Positions 41,705-50,398 of a DNA stretch of 64,000 nucleotides are shown in pieces. The stretch covers positions 1,860,001-1,924,000 of the forward strand of contig NZ_CP081294.1 of assembly GCF_019711315.1 (NCBI RefSeq). The letters run 5' to 3'. This DNA comes from Qipengyuania gelatinilytica (lineage in GTDB: Bacteria; Pseudomonadota; Alphaproteobacteria; Sphingomonadales; Sphingomonadaceae). The notes under the pieces are model-generated. The model had not been told where the DNA came from, did no database searches, and was given only the letters and a program-made list of their open reading frames with translations. Numbering within the stretch: position 1 is the first letter of the stretch; the number at the start of each line of letters is the position of its first letter. A program made the translations under genes and the position numbers.

Positions 41705-42073
41705 TTATCCGTCGAGCAGCTTGCGCACGGCAGCCATGAACGGCCCGATCGATACCGGTTTGGCGAGATAATCCTGCGCGCCTGCTTCGCGAATGCGTTC
41801 CTCGTCGCCCTTGCCGGCATAGGCGGTGACCGCAAGCACGGGAACCTCGTCGAAATCGGCATCCGCCTTCAATTGGGTGATCAGGTCGACCCCGCTGACA
41901 TTGGGCAGCTGGATATCCATGATGACCAGCTCGGGGTGGAACTTCTTCGCGGTCGCCACCACATTGCTGCCATCGGAAACCGGCACCACCTCGTATCCGC
42001 TCGCTTTGAGCACGTCGCAAAACAGCTTACGGTTGAGGTCGTTGTCCTCGACAACGAGGATTCTCTTTGCCAC
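41705..42073 (-). CDS. divK: DivK-like single-domain response regulator
   Basis: The 122-residue protein is a lone receiver domain: ILVVEDNDLNRKLFCDVL, phospho-acceptor Asp in VIMDIQLPNVSG, TAYAGKGDEERI and the DYLAKPVS lysine motif. DivK controls CtrA activity through DivJ/PleC in alphaproteobacteria. The GTG at 42073 gives standard DivK length; upstream codons are open to 42133. A PleD gene does not follow as it does in Caulobacter. Confidence 0.88.
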   Translation of the reverse strand: MAKRILVVEDNDLNRKLFCDVLKASGYEVVPVSDGSNVVATAKKFHPELVIMDIQLPNVSGVDLITQLKADADFDEVPVLAVTAYAGKGDEERIREAGAQDYLAKPVSIGPFMAAVRKLLDG

Positions 42074-42126
42074 GGGGCGGGTCACTCCTGTCACTTGCTG
42101 GCAGGGCTTAGGAGTTAGCAGGACCA

Positions 42127-42417
42127 GTGACAATTCCGAGAGGCGACAAATCGGCGGATGGAGACGCTCGCGCGCCCGAAGTCCTCGCGCTGGAGGCGCT
42201 CGGCTGGGCGCTGACCGACGAACGCCGCGCGGATCGCCTGCTGTCGCTGACCGGCCTCACGCCAGAGCGCCTGAGGCACGGGATAATGGAACGGGCCGTG
42301 CAGGCCGCCGTTCTGGAATTTCTGGCGGCTCACGAACCCGACCTCATCGCCGCCGCTGATGCACTGAACACCAAACCGGAAACGCTGGTCGCCGCCGCCA
42401 GGGAGCTGAATTCATGA
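42127..42417 (+). CDS. DUF3572 family protein
   Basis: The 96-residue alpha-helical protein shows the DUF3572 pattern: EVLALEALGWALTDERRADRLLSLTGL then VLEFLAAHEPDLIAAA. Function unknown. GTG start at 42127, divergent from divK with about 50 bases between. It overlaps the next gene by four bases (ATGA). Confidence 0.88.
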   Translation: MTIPRGDKSADGDARAPEVLALEALGWALTDERRADRLLSLTGLTPERLRHGIMERAVQAAVLEFLAAHEPDLIAAADALNTKPETLVAAARELNS

Positions 42418-43043
42418 CACGCCCGCTCATCATCTCGGACTGTGACGAGGTGCTCCTCTACATGGTCTCGCCGTTCAAGTACTGGCTGGCCGAAACGCAG
42501 GGCGTGGAATTCCGCATGACCGGAAATGATTTCAGCCAGGCGCTGCGCTGGCAGGATAGCGGCGAGGTGCTCGCGCCCGACGATATCTGGAAAATGCTCG
42601 GCCGATTCTTCGATACGGAAATGCACCGGCAGGATCCCATCCCCGGCGCGATCGAGGGCATCAACACGCTGGCCGAGGAGGCCGATGTCGTCATCCTCAC
42701 CAACCTCGTCGACAAACGGCAGCAGATGCGTACCGAACAGCTGGCGGGTCATGGCCTGAACGCGCGGGTATTCACAAACCAGGGCCCCAAGGGTCCGGCG
42801 CTGCAGAACATCCTCCAGGAATATGCGCCCTCGAAGGCCATCTTCATCGATGATCTCGCACAGCATCACCGTTCGGCCCGCGAGACGATCTCCGAAATCA
42901 CGACGCTCCACCTGTGCGGCGAACCGATGCTCGCCCCGCACATCGATTGCGCGCATACTTCGGGCCATGCCGATGCCCGGATCGACACTTGGGCCGAAGC
43001 GCTGCCGTGGCTGCGCAGGCAACTGGAAAAGGAAGAAGCATGA
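42414..43043 (+). CDS. HAD-like hydrolase
   Basis: The 209-residue protein has the HAD motif I DCDEVLL (second Asp-containing variant DxDxV), motif II-like VVILTNL, and the motif IV acidic pair in IFIDDLAQHHRS. It is probably a small-molecule phosphatase of the cytosol. It is translated with its neighbours: it overlaps both DUF3572 and RidA by four bases. Confidence 0.87.
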   Translation: MTRPLIISDCDEVLLYMVSPFKYWLAETQGVEFRMTGNDFSQALRWQDSGEVLAPDDIWKMLGRFFDTEMHRQDPIPGAIEGINTLAEEADVVILTNLVDKRQQMRTEQLAGHGLNARVFTNQGPKGPALQNILQEYAPSKAIFIDDLAQHHRSARETISEITTLHLCGEPMLAPHIDCAHTSGHADARIDTWAEALPWLRRQLEKEEA

Positions 43044-43495
43044 GAGTTCACGAACGACTTGAGGAATTGGGAGTGAAGCTCCCGAAAGCAGCAGCTCCCG
43101 TTGCCAGCTACCAGCCGGTCGTCGTCGATGGTCATATCGCCTATGTTTCGGGCCAGCTGCCGTTCGTCGACGGCAATCTCGTCACCGGCAAGCTGGGCAA
43201 GGACGTGTCGATCGAGCGCGGTCACGAAGCTGCTCGCGCCTGCGGCCTGATGATCCTCGCGCAGCTGGAAGCCGCCGGCCTGCTCGAACGGGTTGCGCAA
43301 TTCGTGAAGCTGGGTGGTTTCGTTGCCTCGGTTCCCGAGTTCACCGACCAGCCCAAGGTCATCAACGGTGCGTCGGACCTGATGTACGAGGTCTTCGGCG
43401 ATGTCGGAAAGCACGCCCGCAGCGCCGTCGGCGTTCCGGTCCTGCCGCTCGACGCTGCTGTCGAAGTCGATGCGATCGTTGCTCTCAAGGCTTGA
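43040..43495 (+). CDS. RidA-family (YjgF/UK114) protein
   Basis: The 151-residue protein carries the RidA fold sequences: VDGHIAYVSGQLPF, ACGLMILAQLEAAG and a GVPVLPLDAAVEVDAI end. It is the longer RidA-related type, lacking the classic IRSRVCV arginine signature; enamine deaminase activity is not certain. The ATG at 43040 overlaps the HAD stop. Confidence 0.87.
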   Translation: MRVHERLEELGVKLPKAAAPVASYQPVVVDGHIAYVSGQLPFVDGNLVTGKLGKDVSIERGHEAARACGLMILAQLEAAGLLERVAQFVKLGGFVASVPEFTDQPKVINGASDLMYEVFGDVGKHARSAVGVPVLPLDAAVEVDAIVALKA

Positions 43496-44240
43496 TGCGC
43501 TGATTGTCGGCCAGCACGACCCGGCGCGGGTCGGCTGGCTGCGCGACTGGACCTATGCCCATCGCGGCCTGCATTCGGACGGCGTTCCGGAAAACTCGCT
43601 GGCCGCCTTCGCGCTCGCAGCCGAGCGCGGTCTTGGAATAGAATGCGATATCCAGCGCAGCCGCGACGGCTGTGCGATGCTACTGCATGACTGGGAGCTC
43701 GACCGCCTCACCGCCGTCAGCGGCCCGACCGCCGGCCATTCCGCCGAGGAGCTCTCGCAGATTGCCTTCCTCGACAGCGAGCACAAGATTGCCCGCCTCG
43801 ATGATCTGCTGCCCATCCTGGCCGGCAAGGTCCCGATCCTCATCGAGATCAAGTCGAAGCGCGGCTACGACGTAAAGCGATCCTGCCGTGCGGTGGCCCA
43901 TGCGCTGGAAGGCTATGCCGGACCGCATGCGGTGATGAGCTTCGATCCGCGTGTTTGTGCATGGTTTGCAGACCATTCGCCGCAAACGGTGCGCGGGCTC
44001 GTCATGCGCGAAGACGAACACGGCATGACGCAGAAGGCGTGGCAGCGTCATGTCGCCCTGTGGGCGGCGCGACCCGAATTCATCGCCTATCACGTCGCGG
44101 CGCTGCCGAATCCGATGGTAGCAGGACTGAAAGAGCGCGGGATGCCGGTGCTCACCTGGACCGTCAATTCGCCCGAGACCCGCGCGCACGCACAGCTGCA
44201 TGCCGACGCGCTTATCGCCGAAGGAGAAGGGCTGGCGTGA
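43470..44240 (+). CDS. Glycerophosphodiester phosphodiesterase
   Basis: The 256-residue TIM-barrel enzyme has the GDPD motifs: AHRGLHSDGVPENSLAAF (His-Arg and Asn), IECDIQRSRDG and LLHDWELDRLT, and IEIKSK. It hydrolyses glycerophosphodiesters to glycerol-3-phosphate. It lacks a signal peptide, so it is cytosolic. The ATG at 43470 overlaps the RidA gene by 26 bases. Confidence 0.92.
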   Translation: MRSLLSRLDALIVGQHDPARVGWLRDWTYAHRGLHSDGVPENSLAAFALAAERGLGIECDIQRSRDGCAMLLHDWELDRLTAVSGPTAGHSAEELSQIAFLDSEHKIARLDDLLPILAGKVPILIEIKSKRGYDVKRSCRAVAHALEGYAGPHAVMSFDPRVCAWFADHSPQTVRGLVMREDEHGMTQKAWQRHVALWAARPEFIAYHVAALPNPMVAGLKERGMPVLTWTVNSPETRAHAQLHADALIAEGEGLA

Positions 44241-45373
44241 GTGACGAGGGGCTTGCTGCACGTGTCGCCGGGTCGGTCGGTGCGATCGACCGTGCGGCAT
44301 GGAATGCGCTTGCCGGCGACAATCCCTTCATGAGCCATGAATTCCTGACCTCGCTGGAGGATTCGGGCAGCGTGGGGCCGGGCACCGGATGGCAGCCTGT
44401 CCCGCTCGTCATTTCGTCCGAAGACGGTCCGCCGCTTGCCGCCATGCCGTCCTATGCGAAGGGGCACAGCCAGGGCGAATATGTCTTCGACCATGCCTTT
44501 GCCGATGCGTGGGAGCGGGCAGGGGGGCGATATTACCCCAAGCTCCAGATTGCAGCGCCATTCACGCCCGCCACCGGGCCGCGCCTGTTGTTGTCCGACA
44601 GCTCGCTTGCAGCGCCGCTGTTGTCTGCAGCCGAGCAACTCTGCCTGCAAAATGACTTCTCGTCGGCACATGCGACTTTCATCGAGCCCGACCAGCTCAG
44701 CCTGTTCGAGGAGGCCGGCTGGCTCCTGCGCAGCGACATCCAGTTCCACTGGGTCAATCAGGATTTTGGCAGCTTCGAGGATTTCCTCGCCACATTGACC
44801 TCACGCAAGCGCAAGGACCTGCGTAAGGAGCGCGCCGCCGCGCAGGAAGGTCTGGAAATCGTCCGGCTGAGCGGAGACGCGATACGCCCCGACCACTGGG
44901 ATGCCTTCTGGCATTTCTACCAGGATACAGGGGCGCGCAAATGGGGCCAGCCTTACCTGACCCGCGAGGCGTTCGACCTGTTCGGCGAGCGGATGGGCGA
45001 GAAGATCGTACTGGTGCTGGCGCTCGAAGATGGCGAACCGATTGCTGGTGCGCTCAATTTCATCGGCGGCGACGCGCTGTACGGTCGCTATTGGGGCTGT
45101 TCGAAGCAGGTCCGCTTCCTGCATTTCGAACTTTGCTATTACCAGGCGATCGACGTGGCGATCGAACTGGGTCTCTCACGGGTGGAGGCGGGCGCCCAGG
45201 GCGGGCACAAGCTGGCCCGCGGTTATGAGCCCGTCGAAACGGTGTCTGCACACTGGTTCGCCGATAGCGGATTCCGCGCGGCGGTGGCGGAGTTCCTCGA
45301 GCGAGAGCGCGAAGGCGTGGCCGCCGACCGCAATTATCTCGAGCGAAGAACGCCTTTCAGGAAATCGGTCTAG
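44237..45373 (+). CDS. FemAB/GNAT-like protein (DUF482 family)
   Basis: The 378-residue protein has a GNAT-type C-terminus and the PF04339-like core: YPKLQIAAPFTPATGPRLL, RKRKDLRKERAAAQ, and HWYRQDTGARKW-type sequence here as FWHFYQDTGARKWG. These proteins resemble peptidoglycan/FemAB acyl transferases; the reaction is unknown. The GTG at 44237 overlaps the GDPD stop (GTGA) and follows AAGGAGAAGG, ending a five-gene overlapping run. Confidence 0.85.
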   Translation: MSDEGLAARVAGSVGAIDRAAWNALAGDNPFMSHEFLTSLEDSGSVGPGTGWQPVPLVISSEDGPPLAAMPSYAKGHSQGEYVFDHAFADAWERAGGRYYPKLQIAAPFTPATGPRLLLSDSSLAAPLLSAAEQLCLQNDFSSAHATFIEPDQLSLFEEAGWLLRSDIQFHWVNQDFGSFEDFLATLTSRKRKDLRKERAAAQEGLEIVRLSGDAIRPDHWDAFWHFYQDTGARKWGQPYLTREAFDLFGERMGEKIVLVLALEDGEPIAGALNFIGGDALYGRYWGCSKQVRFLHFELCYYQAIDVAIELGLSRVEAGAQGGHKLARGYEPVETVSAHWFADSGFRAAVAEFLEREREGVAADRNYLERRTPFRKSV

Positions 45374-45374
45374 G

Positions 45375-45704
45375 TCAGGCAACCTTGCGCGATCCGGCAA
45401 TGAGCCATTCGCGTGCACGGCGCTGGGCCTCGGCGATTTCGCGAGCGGTCATTTCGTCCGAAACATCGGCGCGGCACCATGCGGCTTCCTCGTGGCCCTT
45501 GGAGGCCGCGATGTTGAACCATTTGTGTGCTTCGATCATGTCGGTGGTGCAGCCATGGCTTCCGGTCGAGAATGCGACGCCGAGCGCGTAGAGCGCGTCG
45601 ATGCTGCCTTGCTCGTAATCGGCCAGGTGTTCGGCGATGGTGACGAGTGCCTCGTCGCTCTGTTCGATCCGGCCTGCACCGCCTTCGATGGACTTGAGTT
45701 GCAT
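45375..45704 (-). CDS. Sel1-like repeat protein
   Basis: The 109-residue protein has one or two Sel1 repeats: DALYALGVAFSTG and AHKWFNIAASKGHEEAA, with helical ends. Such proteins mediate protein contacts. No signal peptide. It converges with the FemAB-like gene, with one base between their stops. Confidence 0.8.
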   Translation of the reverse strand: MQLKSIEGGAGRIEQSDEALVTIAEHLADYEQGSIDALYALGVAFSTGSHGCTTDMIEAHKWFNIAASKGHEEAAWCRADVSDEMTAREIAEAQRRAREWLIAGSRKVA

Positions 45705-45855
45705 CTTACAAACTCCCCCAATTCAACCCGGCTCCCCTGCCGGACAAGCTCAGGTGTCGGCCTTTATAGTCAATAAATGGTTAACGCCGATCTTCACCAT
45801 TTGCTGGGGTCCTTGCCGGTAGGCTGCGCTTAATGTGTCACAGGCTATAGGATGA

Positions 45856-45964
45856 ATTCGGAAAGCCGCTTGTGCCTCCAAGGCACGCCTCCTATAGGCC
45901 GCGCCATCGGAGCGCTGCGGGTACCGGAAAAATCCGGACCGGCGGGTCAAGCGGCTCTTCGGAT
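45856..45964 (+). ncRNA. Candidate structured RNA in the dksA leader
   Basis: Bases 45856-45871 can pair with 45949-45964 in a 16-position stem with 15 pairs (two G-U, one A-C mismatch). Between them lie four small hairpins: GTGCCT/AGGCAC (45872-45886), GCCT/AGGC (45887-45899), CGCGC-type arms (about 45899-45920), and CCGGA/TCCGG with AAAA loop (45924-45937). This closed multi-branch design ends 30 bases before the dksA start. It is seen directly in the sequence, but not matched to any known RNA family. It could be a cis-regulator or a small RNA. Confidence 0.5.
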
Positions 45965-45993
45965 ACGATTTTGGAAGAAGGGTGAAAGGCTCA

Positions 45994-46452
45994 ATGGCCA
46001 CCTCGGCGTCGAATGTTTCCGAAAAACTCAAGCAGGCCAAGGCTGCCGTCGACAAGGACTACGTCCCGTCGGACGATGAAGAGTATATGGGCGAGCGGCA
46101 GCTCGACTATTTCCGCATGCTGTTGCTGGATTGGAAGAAATCGATCCATGATGCTGCCGGCCAGACGCTCCAGTCGCTGCAGGACGGCCCAATCCGCGAG
46201 CCTGACCTCAACGACCGCGCTTCTTCGGAAACCGATTGGGGCATCGAACTGCGCACCCGCGACCGCCAGCGCAAGCTGATCTCCAAAATCGATTCCGCCC
46301 TGCGTCGTATCGATGCAGGTGAATACGGCTGGTGCGAAGTCACCGGCGATCCGATCGGCTTGCGCCGCCTGATTGCACGCCCTGTCGCGACCATGACCGT
46401 CGAGGCACAGGAAGCGCACGAACGCCGCGAAAAGATTTCGCGCGACAACTGA
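45994..46452 (+). CDS. dksA: RNA polymerase-binding protein DksA
   Basis: DksA works with ppGpp at RNA polymerase. The 152-residue protein has a long coiled-coil with an acidic tip and the globular domain IDAGEYGWCEVTGDPIGLRRL. Only the first of the four zinc-finger cysteines is kept (WCEVTG); the others are replaced, a known alphaproteobacterial form that does not need zinc. The ATG at 45994 follows GAAAGG. The leader is highly structured. Confidence 0.93.
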   Translation: MATSASNVSEKLKQAKAAVDKDYVPSDDEEYMGERQLDYFRMLLLDWKKSIHDAAGQTLQSLQDGPIREPDLNDRASSETDWGIELRTRDRQRKLISKIDSALRRIDAGEYGWCEVTGDPIGLRRLIARPVATMTVEAQEAHERREKISRDN

Positions 46453-46487
46453 GCGGCTGTCCCTTTCCGGGAAGTTTCCAAATTAAC

Positions 46488-46505
46488 CATTGGTCGAAAC
46501 CAATG
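46488..46505 (+). other. Short hairpin after dksA
   Basis: CATTGGT and ACCAATG form a perfect 7-bp stem with a CGAA tetraloop, 35 bases past the dksA stop. No T-run follows. It may be a 3'-end stabiliser or a regulator site for the PilZ gene. Confidence 0.35.
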
Positions 46506-46577
46506 CTTATGAGAGCGGCGCCTACACCCGTGCGTGGATCGTATTGACGGGTGAGCATCCAGTTGGAGACGCTTGGG

Positions 46578-46943
46578 ATGACTGCTATCGATACCCGCAA
46601 CCTCAAGCGGGACAGCCTGTTTTTTATGGCCGGCCTGCGCCGTGAAGGTTCGGCCGAGGCCGAACGCGTCAAAATCCGCAACTTGTCCGACGGCGGCATG
46701 ATGGTCGAAAGCACCGCCATGCTGCGCAGCGGCGAACGGGTCATGGTCGAGTTGCGCAACATCGGTTCGGTGATGGGGAAAGTTGCCTGGACGCAAGGTT
46801 CGCGTGTGGGTGTGGCTTTCGAAGAACCCATCAATGCATCCCTTGCCCGAACCCAGCTGGTTGGCGAACAGAGCGAGGCGCCGCGCTATGCCCGCCCTGC
46901 AGTTGCGCCGCGAAATCCCGACTGGAACATCCGCCGCGTCTAG
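46578..46943 (+). CDS. PilZ-domain protein
   Basis: The 121-residue protein is a single PilZ domain: NLSDGGMMVES is the conserved (D/N)xSxxG motif and LRREGSAEAERVKIR the preceding Arg-rich stretch. PilZ binds cyclic di-GMP, but the RxxxR signature is not clear, so binding is uncertain. GTG at 46551 would add nine residues; the ATG at 46578 has GGAG upstream. Confidence 0.82.
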   Translation: MTAIDTRNLKRDSLFFMAGLRREGSAEAERVKIRNLSDGGMMVESTAMLRSGERVMVELRNIGSVMGKVAWTQGSRVGVAFEEPINASLARTQLVGEQSEAPRYARPAVAPRNPDWNIRRV

Positions 46944-46986
46944 ATTGGACGTTTGCGCCGCACGGACTGCCTGCTAGGCCGCTGCG

Positions 46987-48450
46987 ATGCATCGTATCGG
47001 CACATCGCTCCTCGCCCTTGCAGCACTGGCATCGTGCACTGCATCGCAGGACGATGGCGTTGTCGATATCGCTTTCATCGATCCGGAACCCTATGCCTCG
47101 CCTGGTCCCGAGGCAGCACCACAATCGCAGCGAGCCATACGGGCTGCCACTCGTCAGGGCCTGGTGCGCTTCAACCAGGTGGGCGAGGTCGTTCCGGCGC
47201 TGGCAGAGCGGTGGATCGTCACCGACGATGGTCGCAGCTATATCTTCCGTATCACCGAATTCGACCTGCCCGACGGATCCCGCCTGACAGCTCAGGCGGT
47301 TGCCGAATCCTTTCGCCGGAAGATCCGCCAGCACGAGGGCGACAGCCTGGGACTCGACCTTGCCAAGGTCACCGAAGTGCGGGCGATGACCGGAAGGGTC
47401 ATCGAAATCCGGCTGAGCAGCCCGATGCCTGCATTGCTCCAATTGCTCGCCCAGCCAGAGCTAGGCATCGATCTGGAGCGCGGCGAGGCCGGACCGATGA
47501 GCGTAACGCGCGAAGGGAATGTGGCGATATTGCTGGCAATCCCTCCCGAACAGCGCGGTATGGCCGAGCAGTCGAACTGGGACGGAATCACGCGTGCCGT
47601 CGAGGTCATCCCGACGAAGGCCCCGGCCGCGGCGCGGGCCTTCTCCCGCGGCCAGGTCGACGCAATCTTCGGCGGGCGCATGGCTTCGCTGCCGCTGGCG
47701 GTCACCGACGCACTTTCTCGCGGAACGGTGCGGCTGGATTCCACCCTGGGGCTGTTCGGCCTCGATGTGATCCGTACGGACGATTTCCTGGCCAGCGCTG
47801 CCAATCGCGAGGCCCTGGCACTGGCCATTGACCGAACCGGCCTCGTCCAGCAATTCAATCTCGGGGGCTGGGCGGACACCACCCGGATCGTGCCGGCTGG
47901 CCTGCCGGCCTATACCGCCGAACAGGGCGAAAGATGGCCCGGCGTTTCCCTTGAACAGCGCAGGGCACGTGCCTCCTCTCTCGTTAGGGCATGGGAAAGC
48001 GCAACGTCGAATTCAGTCGAAGTGATGATCGACCTTCCCACAGGACCGGGGTCCGACATCCTGTTTGCGGCATTGCAGCGCGATTTCGCGGCCGTCGGGA
48101 TCGACGCGAAGCGGGCCCGTCCGGGTCAAGATGCAGACCTTGCCTTGCGCGACGAGACGGCGCGCTACGCGGGGGCGCGCTGGTTCCTCAACCAGTTTCA
48201 CTGCAGCGTATCGCCGCGCGTGTGCTCGCCCGATGCCGATTATCTCATGCAGCTGGCGCTCGATGCGCTGAATCCCGCCGAGGAGGCGTCCTACCTCGCC
48301 GAAGCGGAATCGACGCTGCTGTCCACGAACCTCTATATCCCGCTGGGCGCACCCATCCGCTGGTCACAGGTCCGTGCAGGTGTGGAAGGCTTCTCGGAAA
48401 ACGCCTGGGCGTTCCATCCCTTGTTCCCGCTCTCGCGCGCCCCCATCTAG
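46987..48450 (+). CDS. Periplasmic solute-binding lipoprotein, family 5 (orphan)
   Basis: The 487-residue protein has a lipobox (ALASC, Cys17) and the extracellular family-5 fold of peptide/nickel-binding proteins: TRQGLVRFNQVGEVVPALAERW near the N-terminus and DGRSYIFRIT. No permease or ATPase gene lies nearby, so it may serve a transporter elsewhere or a sensing role. Peptide binding is likely, but the ligand is unknown. Confidence 0.85.
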   Translation: MHRIGTSLLALAALASCTASQDDGVVDIAFIDPEPYASPGPEAAPQSQRAIRAATRQGLVRFNQVGEVVPALAERWIVTDDGRSYIFRITEFDLPDGSRLTAQAVAESFRRKIRQHEGDSLGLDLAKVTEVRAMTGRVIEIRLSSPMPALLQLLAQPELGIDLERGEAGPMSVTREGNVAILLAIPPEQRGMAEQSNWDGITRAVEVIPTKAPAAARAFSRGQVDAIFGGRMASLPLAVTDALSRGTVRLDSTLGLFGLDVIRTDDFLASAANREALALAIDRTGLVQQFNLGGWADTTRIVPAGLPAYTAEQGERWPGVSLEQRRARASSLVRAWESATSNSVEVMIDLPTGPGSDILFAALQRDFAAVGIDAKRARPGQDADLALRDETARYAGARWFLNQFHCSVSPRVCSPDADYLMQLALDALNPAEEASYLAEAESTLLSTNLYIPLGAPIRWSQVRAGVEGFSENAWAFHPLFPLSRAPI

Positions 48451-48455
48451 GGCGC

Positions 48456-48926
48456 ATGGATGACAATCGCCTTACGCCGATAGAACCCGATGCCAACAGG
48501 CAGGACGGTTTCGGATCGCAGGCCGGTGCCGGGCCGCTACGTTTCGATTTTCCCATGGGAAATGATCCGCACTCGATCCGTCGCAGGATCGAGGCGATGG
48601 AAATGATCCTCGAGCGCAGCATGGTCCTGCCGGGCACGAACTACCGCATCGGCCTCGACACCGTCGTCGGGCTGGTGCCTGTGATCGGCGATCTCATCAC
48701 TGCCGCCATGGGCACCTACCTGGTGTGGGAGGCGCGCAATCTCGGCCTGCCGAAATGGAAGCTGTGGCATATGATGGGGCGCATTGGTTTCGACACGACT
48801 CTCGGTGCGGTTCCGATCGTGGGCGATGCCTTCGATCTTGTATACCGGTCGAATTCCAAGAACCTGAAGACGGTCAAGAAGCACCTCGACAAGCACCATC
48901 CGCACACCCGCGTCATCGACCAGTAG
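48456..48926 (+). CDS. DUF4112 membrane protein
   Basis: Starting at the ATG at 48456, the 156-residue protein has the DUF4112 core: GLDTVVGLVPVIGDLITAAMGTYLV and GFDTTLGAVPIVGDAFDLVYRSNSKN, a pseudo-repeat with two hydrophobic hairpins. Function unknown. It follows the solute-binding gene by five bases and may be co-transcribed. Confidence 0.88.
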   Translation: MDDNRLTPIEPDANRQDGFGSQAGAGPLRFDFPMGNDPHSIRRRIEAMEMILERSMVLPGTNYRIGLDTVVGLVPVIGDLITAAMGTYLVWEARNLGLPKWKLWHMMGRIGFDTTLGAVPIVGDAFDLVYRSNSKNLKTVKKHLDKHHPHTRVIDQ

Positions 48927-48962
48927 TTTCATCGGTGACGAATGCGCGCTAGGGCAGCGGGC

Positions 48963-49754
48963 ATGAGTTCAGACGTCACCTATTCGAGCTATCTCGACCT
49001 CGACCGTATCCTGTCTGCGCAGCACCCGTCGAGCGATGCGCATGACGAGATGCTGTTCATCATCGTCCACCAGGCCAGCGAACTCTGGCTCAAGCTCTGC
49101 CTCCACGAACTGCTCGAGGCGCGCGAGTGTATCCGCGAGGACCGGCTGAGGCCTTCCTTTAAGATGCTTGCGCGTGTCGCGCGTGCGCAGGGCCAGCTGA
49201 TCCAGAGCTGGGACGTGCTCAGCACGATGACCCCGCATGACTATTCGACCATCCGCCCGCATCTGGGCGGGTCGAGCGGCTTCCAGAGCGCGCAGTACCG
49301 GATGATGGAATTCCTCCTCGGCGGGCGCAATCCGGACATGATCACCATGCACGAGGCAACGCCCGAGGTGGCCCAAGCCCTGCGCGAAGAACTCACCCGC
49401 AAGAGCATTTATGCCGAGGCCATCGCCCTCCTGGCGCGGCGCGGTTTCGATATTCCGGAAGAAGTTCTCGAACGCGATCACGCAGCCACGTGGGAGCACT
49501 CGCCCGCGGTCGAGGCGGCATGGGCGGAAGTCTACCGCGACCCCAAGGAATATTGGGACCTTTACGAGCTGGCAGAAAAGCTGGTCGATCTCGAATACCA
49601 TTTCCAGCGCTGGCGTTTCGGCCATCTCAAGACGGTCGAACGCATCATCGGCTTTAAGAAGGGGACCGGCGGCACGCCCGGTGTGCCCTACCTCGCTGGA
49701 GTGCTGAAGGCAGCATTCTTCCCCGAACTGCTCAGCGTCAGGACTGCACTGTGA
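48963..49754 (+). CDS. kynA: Tryptophan 2,3-dioxygenase
   Basis: This heme enzyme opens the indole ring of tryptophan to N-formylkynurenine. The 263-residue product has HDEMLFIIVHQASELWLK, GSSGFQSAQYR and the conserved LEYHFQRWRFGHLKTVERIIG with the heme-binding His. First gene of the kynABU operon. The stop overlaps the kynB start by four bases. Confidence 0.96.
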   Translation: MSSDVTYSSYLDLDRILSAQHPSSDAHDEMLFIIVHQASELWLKLCLHELLEARECIREDRLRPSFKMLARVARAQGQLIQSWDVLSTMTPHDYSTIRPHLGGSSGFQSAQYRMMEFLLGGRNPDMITMHEATPEVAQALREELTRKSIYAEAIALLARRGFDIPEEVLERDHAATWEHSPAVEAAWAEVYRDPKEYWDLYELAEKLVDLEYHFQRWRFGHLKTVERIIGFKKGTGGTPGVPYLAGVLKAAFFPELLSVRTAL

Positions 49755-50398
49755 GCTCGTACAAGAGCACGCGCCGCATCTGGGACATCAGCCAGGTCCT
49801 GCGTCCGGGCCTGCCGGTCTGGCCGGGCGATACCGAATTCTCGTTCGAGCGGACATGGCGGATGGACGAAGGCTCGCCGGTAAACGTCGGCCGGATGACA
49901 ATGAGCACGCATTCGGGCACCCACGCCGATGCGCCGCTGCATTATGCGGAGGACGGGCTCGATGCCGCCAGCATGGAGCTCGACCCCTACATCGGAACGT
50001 GCCTGGTGGTGGATGCGCGAAAAGTGACGAGGCGGATCGATGTCGCCGACCTTCCCCAGATCGACAGCGTCGACCGCGTCCTCTTCCGCACCTGGGACGA
50101 ATTTCCGCATGACGAATGGCGCAGCGACTGGCTGCCCATCGCCGATGAAACCATCGAATGGCTTGCGTTGCAGGGGGTGAAGCTGATCGGCACCGACGCG
50201 CCGAGCGTCGATCCACAGGACAGCAAGACCATGGACGCGCACAAGGCAGTGCTGAAACATGACATGCGCATCGTGGAAGGGCTGGTGCTCGATGATGTCG
50301 AAGAAGGGCGCTACGAATTGATCGCCCTCCCGCTGAAGGTGGGCGGAGGCGATGCAGGCCTGTGCCGCGCGATCCTGCGGGAGCTGGGCGATGATTGA
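49751..50398 (+). CDS. kynB: Kynurenine formamidase
   Basis: KynB hydrolyses N-formylkynurenine to kynurenine and formate. The 215-residue cyclase-family protein has the metal-binding HSGTHADAPLHY motif and a second acidic site in GTDAPSVDPQDS. Start GTG at 49751 overlaps kynA. It is a standard-length bacterial KynB. Confidence 0.95.
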   Translation: MSSYKSTRRIWDISQVLRPGLPVWPGDTEFSFERTWRMDEGSPVNVGRMTMSTHSGTHADAPLHYAEDGLDAASMELDPYIGTCLVVDARKVTRRIDVADLPQIDSVDRVLFRTWDEFPHDEWRSDWLPIADETIEWLALQGVKLIGTDAPSVDPQDSKTMDAHKAVLKHDMRIVEGLVLDDVEEGRYELIALPLKVGGGDAGLCRAILRELGDD

